Positions 59,402-64,000 of a stretch of DNA of 64,000 bases are shown piece after piece. The notes below the pieces were generated by a model, which saw nothing but the letters and a program-made list of their open reading frames with translations, was not told the origin of the DNA and did not search any database. The stretch lies in NCBI RefSeq assembly GCF_016755875.1, contig NZ_BNED01000005.1:2170001-2234000 (forward strand), read 5' to 3'. How positions within the stretch are numbered: the first letter of the stretch is position 1; every line of letters starts with the position of its first letter. The translations under genes were made by a program, and so were the position numbers. The DNA is from Streptomyces spororaveus. GTDB taxonomy: Bacteria; Actinomycetota; Actinomycetes; Streptomycetales; Streptomycetaceae.

Positions 59402-60981
59402 GCCGCCACCCCTTCCTTCGCGGCGGGCCGGGTCCACACCCGGTCCAGCCCGCCGACCAGGATCCGGTGATGCTGGGAAGGGTCCTGGTCCGGGTGGTCG
59501 AGGCGCCTCGCCATCCCCCGGCTCTCGGACCGGGCGAGGGCCGCCGCGTACATCCACCGCGCGTGCGCCGTCATCGCCGCCGCCTGCCGGGCCCGGACCA
59601 GGTCGGCCCCCTCGCCGTGCAGGCCCGCGCGCAGCCGTGACCAGGCCGCGTCGAGGGTGCGCAGGGAAGCCGCCAGGACGTCGCCGTGCCGGAGGTAGTT
59701 CTTGTCGTAGGGGAGCACCTCCTGCTGTACGAGCGCCACCGCCTCGCGGTGTCCCGGTCCGGCGGCCGCTCTCCCCGTCGGGCGCAGGCCCGCACCGCCC
59801 GCGCCGGTGAGGGGGCGGGCAGCGGCCCGGCCCGGGCCGAGGGACAGGGCGTGCCCGGCGGCGCCCCGGCCCGCCCAGCTGCCCGAGGAGATGGCCCAGG
59901 CGGCGTTGTGGCTGCCGCCTCCGGTGAAGCCCCCGCAGATCTCCTCGCGGGTGGCCGCGTCCCCGGCCGCGTACAGCCCGGGCACGCCGGTCGCGCAGTC
60001 GTCTCCGGTGATGCGGATGCCGCCGGTGCCGCGGACGGTGCCCTCGGCGAGCAGGGTGACGGCGAAGCGGTCGGTGAAGGGGTCGATGCCGAGCCGGTCG
60101 AAGGTGAGGAAGAAGTTGGGCTGCGCGAGGCGCATCGCGGCCCGGGCGGGCTCGTCGGCGCGGTCGAGGCGCGCGTACACCCGGGCGCCCGTGAGGAGTT
60201 CGCGGGCGATCACCGACCGGCCGCCCTGGCTGGCCGCGCCCTCCAGGACGTGGCCGTCCTCCCGGTAGAAGGTGGCGAAGGAGTAGAAGGCGGTCTTGGT
60301 GACGGAGGTGCCCTCGGGGGCGATCCCGTAGGCGTTGGAGAACTCCATGCCGGAGAGCTCCGCCCCGGCCTCGGCGGCGAAGAGGGCGCCGTCGCCGGTG
60401 TTGGTGTTGGTGCCGAGGGCTCCGCTGAGGAAGGCGCAGCCGCCGGTGGCGAGGACCACGGCGCCGGCCCGGACGCGGTAGGACTCGCGCAGCTGGCGGC
60501 GGTAGCCGGCGGCTCCCGCGACGGCCCCGTCCGCGTCGGTGAGCAGCTCGGTGACCGGGCTGTGGTCGAGGACGCGGACCCCGGCCCGGCGGATCCGGAT
60601 GCGCATCCGCCGCATGTACTCGGGGCCCTGTAGGCCGCCCCGCAGCGACTGCCCGTCCGGGCCGGTGGGGAACGGGTAACGGCCGTGCGTGGCCAGCTCG
60701 TTCATCCGGTCGTAGGTCTCGTCGAGGACCCGGGCCATCCAGCGGCGGTCGGCCAGGTACCCGCCGAGGCCCTCCCGGGAGGCCATGGCGGCCTCCCGGG
60801 CGGCGGGCTCGGGCGGGACGTACCAGACGCCGGTGCCGCCCGCGGCCGTGGCACCGCTCGTACCGCAGTAGCCCTTGTCGGCGAGGACGACCCGGGCCCC
60901 GGCCTCGGCGGCCTTGAGGGCGGCCCAGGTGGCGGCCGGTCCGCCGCCGACGACGAGGACGTCGGCGGCGTACTCGGTCAT
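59398..60981 (-). CDS. FAD-dependent oxidoreductase, fumarate reductase/AprA-like flavoprotein
   Basis: The protein has 527 aa. The FAD motif VLVVGGGPAATWAALKAAEAG starts at residue 8. GTSGATAAGGTG, VVLATGGCAFLSGALGTNTNTGDG and a late GLYAAGDAATREEICGGFTGGG complete the succinate dehydrogenase/fumarate reductase family pattern. With the adjacent ferredoxin it resembles AprAB in arrangement. ATG at 60981 overlaps the monooxygenase stop (ATGA). The substrate is likely a sulfur compound by context, but this is not shown. Confidence 0.88.
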   Translation of the reverse strand: MTEYAADVLVVGGGPAATWAALKAAEAGARVVLADKGYCGTSGATAAGGTGVWYVPPEPAAREAAMASREGLGGYLADRRWMARVLDETYDRMNELATHGRYPFPTGPDGQSLRGGLQGPEYMRRMRIRIRRAGVRVLDHSPVTELLTDADGAVAGAAGYRRQLRESYRVRAGAVVLATGGCAFLSGALGTNTNTGDGALFAAEAGAELSGMEFSNAYGIAPEGTSVTKTAFYSFATFYREDGHVLEGAASQGGRSVIARELLTGARVYARLDRADEPARAAMRLAQPNFFLTFDRLGIDPFTDRFAVTLLAEGTVRGTGGIRITGDDCATGVPGLYAAGDAATREEICGGFTGGGSHNAAWAISSGSWAGRGAAGHALSLGPGRAAARPLTGAGGAGLRPTGRAAAGPGHREAVALVQQEVLPYDKNYLRHGDVLAASLRTLDAAWSRLRAGLHGEGADLVRARQAAAMTAHARWMYAAALARSESRGMARRLDHPDQDPSQHHRILVGGLDRVWTRPAAKEGVAA

Positions 60982-62309
60982 ACGCCCTCCCTGGTGTACC
61001 GGTTGACGGGCCGGGCGAGGCCGTAGTTCTCGCGGAGGGTGCCTCCGGTGTACTCGGTGCGGAAGAGCCCGCGCCGCTGGAGGATCGGCACGACGTGGTC
61101 GACGAAGGCCGTCAGGCCGGTCGGGAGGACCGGCGCCATGATGTTGAAGCCGTCGGCGGCGCCCCGGGTGAACCACTCCTGGAGCTGGTCGGCGATCTGC
61201 TCGGGGGTGCCGGCGACGACGCGGTGGCCGCGGCCGGCGCCGAGGCGGGCGATCAGTTCGCGCAGGGTGAGGCTGTCGCGGCGGGCGAGCTCGGCGACGA
61301 GGGTGAAGCGGCTCTTGTTGCCGTTGACGTCCCGCTCCTCGGGCAGGTCCGGGAGCGGGCCGTCCAGGGGCAGGCCGGTGAGGTCCACGTTCAGCATCCC
61401 GGAGAGCTGGGCGAGACCGTACTCGGGCACCTGGAGGTCGGTGAGCTGCTGCTCCAGGGCCTTCGCCTCGGCCTCGGTGGATCCGATGACGGGGGCGATG
61501 CCGGGCAGGACGAGGAGGTCGCTCTCGGTACGGCCGTACGTGGCGAGGCGGGACTTGAGGTCCTTGTAGAAGGTCTGGCCGTCGGCGAGGGTCTGCTGGG
61601 CGGTGAAGACGGCCTCGGCGTACTGCGCGGCGAACTCCTTGCCGTCCTCGGAGGAACCCGCCTGCACGAGCAGCGGGTGGCCCTGCGGGGAGCGCGGGAC
61701 GTTGAGCGGTCCGGCGACGCCGAAGTGCTCGCCGCGGTGGGCGGCGGGGTGCAGTTTGTCGGTGTCGGCGTAGATGCCGCGCTCCTTGTCGAGGACGATC
61801 GCGTCGTCCTCCCAGCTGTCCCAGAGCTTGGTGGCGACGTCCAGGAACTCGCGGGCGCGCTCGTAGCGGAGGTGGTGTTCCAGGTGTTCGTCGCGGTTGA
61901 AGTTGCGTGCCTCGTCGACGGTGCCGGAGGTGACGATGTTCCAGCCGGCCCGGCCGCCGCTGATGTGGTCGAGGGAGGCGAACTTGCGGGCCAGGTTGTA
62001 GGGCTCGTTGAAGGTCGTGGAGACGGTGGCGATGAGCCCGATGTGCTCGGTGACGGCGGCGATGGCGGAGAGCAGGGTGAGCGGCTCGAATCCGCCGAGG
62101 GCGTTGTGGCGGGCCTTGCCCCAGAGGGCGACCCCGTCGGCGAAGAAGATGGAGTCGAGCAGTCCGCGCTCGGCGGTACGGGCCAGGTCCTGGAAGTACC
62201 GCAGGTCGGTGATCAGCTCGGGCCGGCTGTCGGGGTGCCGCCAGGCGGCGTCGTGGTGGCCGGCGTTCATCAGGAAGGCGTTGAGGTGGAGGGTGCGGTT
62301 CGCGGTCAT
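60978..62309 (-). CDS. LLM-class flavin-dependent monooxygenase, NtaA/SnaA/DszA type
   Basis: The protein has 443 aa. It has LLDSIFFADGVALWG, FEPLTLLSAIAAVTEHIGLIATVSTTFNEPYNLARKFASLDHISGGRAGWNIVTS and HPLLVQAGSSEDGKEFAA, all typical of the xenobiotic monooxygenase branch that uses FMNH2. Relatives attack sulfones, nitrilotriacetate and similar compounds. ATG at 62309 has AGGGAAC upstream. It lies between the ABC permease and flavoprotein genes, consistent with release of sulfur from an organosulfur substrate. Confidence 0.93.
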   Translation of the reverse strand: MTANRTLHLNAFLMNAGHHDAAWRHPDSRPELITDLRYFQDLARTAERGLLDSIFFADGVALWGKARHNALGGFEPLTLLSAIAAVTEHIGLIATVSTTFNEPYNLARKFASLDHISGGRAGWNIVTSGTVDEARNFNRDEHLEHHLRYERAREFLDVATKLWDSWEDDAIVLDKERGIYADTDKLHPAAHRGEHFGVAGPLNVPRSPQGHPLLVQAGSSEDGKEFAAQYAEAVFTAQQTLADGQTFYKDLKSRLATYGRTESDLLVLPGIAPVIGSTEAEAKALEQQLTDLQVPEYGLAQLSGMLNVDLTGLPLDGPLPDLPEERDVNGNKSRFTLVAELARRDSLTLRELIARLGAGRGHRVVAGTPEQIADQLQEWFTRGAADGFNIMAPVLPTGLTAFVDHVVPILQRRGLFRTEYTGGTLRENYGLARPVNRYTREGV

Positions 62310-62367
62310 GGCTGTTCCCTGTGTTCGGTGGCGTCGCGTGATGTGGCGGCCTGGACGGCGCGGGGCG

Positions 62368-63426
62368 TCAGGCGGGGACGCGCCAGGTGCTCAGGCGGCG
62401 TTCGATGGTGACCAGCAGCAGGTTGAAGGCCACGCCGATGGCGGAGATGGTGATGATGCCCGCGTACATCTGCGGGATCGCGAAGTTGTACTGCGAGGCG
62501 TTGATCAGGTAGCCGAGGCCTGCCTTGGCGCCGATCATCTCGGCGGCCACCAGGACGAGGATGGAGACCGCGCCGGCCAGCCGGATGCCGGTGAAGATGG
62601 CCGGTACGGAGGCCGGCAGGATCACCTTCTGGAAGAGCCGCGGGGTGGACAGGTCCATCGAGCGGGCCAGTCTGACGAGGGTGGGGTCGGCGTTGCCCAC
62701 CGCGCTGATGGTGTTCAGCAGCACCGGCCAGAGGCAGGCGTAGACGACGATCGAGACCTTCGAGGTCTCGCCGATGCCGAGGAGCAGGACGAAGACGGGC
62801 AGCAGGGCCAGTGCGGCCGTGTTGCGGAACACCTCCAGCAGCGGGCCGAGCAGCGCGGCGACCGGCCGGTACCAGCCGATGAGCAGACCGAGCGGGACCG
62901 CGACGACGACGGCGATACCGAAGCCGCCGAAGGAGCGGGCGAGGCTGGCCCGGGTGTGCTGGCCGAGCTGGCCGTTGCCCAGGAGGTCCCACCAGGCCGT
63001 GGCGACCTCGCTGACCGGCGGCAGGAAGGTGGCGTCGACCAGGCCGAGGCGGGGCGCGGTCTCCCAGAGGGCGAGCAGGGCGACGAGGGCGGCCGAGCGG
63101 AGGGCGGTGGCGCGCAGCCACCGGCCCAGGGCCCCGGCGGCCTTCCGGACGGGGGACGCCGGGGCGGGTCGGGCTCCGCGCCCGGCGCCCAGGGCGGGGG
63201 CGGCCTTCGGTTCCGGCGCGGCGTCGGGCGCGTCCGGTCCATGGGTGGGGGCGGGGGCCGGGGCGGGGGCCTCCTGGGCCTGCGGAACGGTCGCCAGGGC
63301 GGTTGGGGCCGCCCTCGTCGCCCGGTCGGCGGCCGCGGGGGCCGCGGGGGCTGCGGGAGCCGGGTCCTCGCGTACCGCGTCCTGCCCGGCCGGGGCTTCG
63401 GTGGGTGTGGTGATGTCGGTGCTCAT
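62368..63426 (-). CDS. ABC transporter permease, SsuC/TauC type
   Basis: The protein has 352 aa. An unusually long Pro/Ala-rich cytoplasmic tail of about 95 residues precedes the six-helix permease domain. The family EAA loop reads LVRLARSMDLSTPRLFQKVILPASVPAIFTGIRL. It probably carries sulfonates or related anions. ATG overlaps the ATPase stop (ATGA). A binding protein is not in the window and may lie beyond the right edge. Confidence 0.92.
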   Translation of the reverse strand: MSTDITTPTEAPAGQDAVREDPAPAAPAAPAAADRATRAAPTALATVPQAQEAPAPAPAPTHGPDAPDAAPEPKAAPALGAGRGARPAPASPVRKAAGALGRWLRATALRSAALVALLALWETAPRLGLVDATFLPPVSEVATAWWDLLGNGQLGQHTRASLARSFGGFGIAVVVAVPLGLLIGWYRPVAALLGPLLEVFRNTAALALLPVFVLLLGIGETSKVSIVVYACLWPVLLNTISAVGNADPTLVRLARSMDLSTPRLFQKVILPASVPAIFTGIRLAGAVSILVLVAAEMIGAKAGLGYLINASQYNFAIPQMYAGIITISAIGVAFNLLLVTIERRLSTWRVPA

Positions 63427-64000
63427 ACGGTGGCCTCCTCCTTCTCCAGTTGCTGGGCACGGGCCACCTCGTCGTGGAGCAGGGTCCAGACCTCGTGGCG
63501 GTAGCGGGCGAACTCGGGGCTGGAACGCAGCTCCTCACCGAGGAAGCCGTCGCCGCGGGCCCCGAAGGAGACCGGGACGATCTCCTTGACGCGGCCCGGG
63601 CGGGAGGTCATGACGGCCACCTTCTGGCCGAGGTAGACCGCCTCCTCGATGCCGTGCGTGATGAAAACGATGGTCTTCCCGGTGCGCTGCCAGATGCGCC
63701 GCAGCTCGTCCTGGAGGGACTCGCGGGTCTGCGCGTCGAGGGCGGCGAACGGCTCGTCCATCAGCAGCACGTCGGGGTCGTACGCCAGCGAGCGGGCGAT
63801 GGCGACGCGCTGGCGCATGCCGCCGGAGAGCTCGTGCGGGTGCCGGTCCTCGAAGCCGGTGAGACCCACGAGGTCCAGGAACTCCCGTGCCCTCGCCGTG
63901 CGTTCGCGGCGTGGGACGCCGGTCGCCTCCAGGCCGAACTCGACGTTGCCGAGCGCCGTGCGCCAGGGCAGCAGGGCGTACTGCTGGAAGACGATGCCCC
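63423..64000 (-). CDS. ABC transporter ATPase, SsuB/TauB type, N-terminus cut by window edge
   Basis: About 192 C-terminal residues are visible. The Q-loop VFQQYALLPWRT, signature LSGGMRQRVAIARSL, Walker B VLLMDEPFAALD and switch His in VFITHGIEEAV are present; Walker A lies beyond base 64000. It energises the SsuC-type permease. The gene is the most upstream one visible of this operon. Confidence 0.94.
   Translation of the reverse strand, partial: GIVFQQYALLPWRTALGNVEFGLEATGVPRRERTARAREFLDLVGLTGFEDRHPHELSGGMRQRVAIARSLAYDPDVLLMDEPFAALDAQTRESLQDELRRIWQRTGKTIVFITHGIEEAVYLGQKVAVMTSRPGRVKEIVPVSFGARGDGFLGEELRSSPEFARYRHEVWTLLHDEVARAQQLEKEEATV

Noticed and set aside
1..64000. tRNA, rRNA, riboswitch or insertion sequence
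   Set aside because: I looked for cloverleaf ends, rRNA cores, known riboswitch cores and transposase motifs and saw none. A covariance-model scan would be needed to exclude short RNAs.

Overview
The window is about 64 kb of very GC-rich chromosomal DNA with codon use biased to G/C in the third position, many GTG and some TTG starts, and long chains of genes overlapping by 4 bp. It also carries an IdeR/DmdR-type iron box, a SepF-like protein and a Pnkp/Hen1 RNA-repair pair. All this fits a Streptomyces-type actinomycete. I see no rRNA, tRNA, CRISPR array, transposase or phage gene. Every assignment is from reading the sequence; no database search was run.

Region 1 (about 1-25.6 kb) reads as a locus for using collagen and hydroxyproline. 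It holds a dipeptidyl-peptidase-IV-type S9 peptidase (1382-3439), a complete peptide ABC importer (5667-11556), a Tat-exported metallophosphatase (11710-13737) and a GntR/FCD regulator (13777-14490). Next come an OCD-family reductase, two proline-racemase-family proteins, a DapA-like deaminase and a three-subunit HcnABC-like D-hydroxyproline dehydrogenase (14562-21514). A secreted M9 collagenase (21615-23990) and an Xaa-Pro aminopeptidase (24165-25553) close the region. A 15-bp motif, roughly GTRNNATKTCACRTT, lies at six promoters across it, including that of the gntR gene, so the region looks like one regulon. Inside it is a three-gene unit resembling type VII secretion substrates (3498-5543). 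A partial MFS exporter lies at the left edge.

Region 2 (25.6-34.7 kb) opens with an intergenic stretch carrying an 81-bp inverted repeat. It continues with a catabolic cluster best read as aerobic 2-aminobenzoate (anthranilate) degradation through CoA thioesters: acyl-CoA dehydrogenase, RidA, aryl-CoA ligase, PaaX-type regulator, a fused flavin monooxygenase/old-yellow-enzyme protein and an enoyl-CoA hydratase. A shared 14-bp palindrome lies at two of its promoters.

Region 3 (34.8-42.6 kb) has a HATPase-type anti-sigma-like protein, ornithine carbamoyltransferase (arcB) and arginine deiminase (arcA), a small secreted protein, and the RNA-repair pair pnkp-hen1.

Region 4 (42.6-51.8 kb) is a tightly overlapping five-gene operon that I do not recognise as a described system. 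It encodes two paralogous membrane proteins with a VirD4/TraG-like layout but a Walker A Lys replaced by Trp, a HerA-type ATPase, a calpain-like cysteine peptidase with a very long acidic tail, and a small beta-rich protein. It is the best candidate for a new system in the window.

Region 5 (51.8-64 kb) is mixed: homocysteine S-methyltransferase, an F420-type oxidoreductase, an 84-aa unknown, a DUF6099-like protein, a MazG/ABC-ATPase pair, a SepF-like protein, an iron-regulated DUF2470 protein and a quinone-oxidoreductase-like enzyme. It ends with a sulfonate-type operon of ABC transporter, flavin monooxygenase, AprA-like flavoprotein and ferredoxin, which runs off the right edge.
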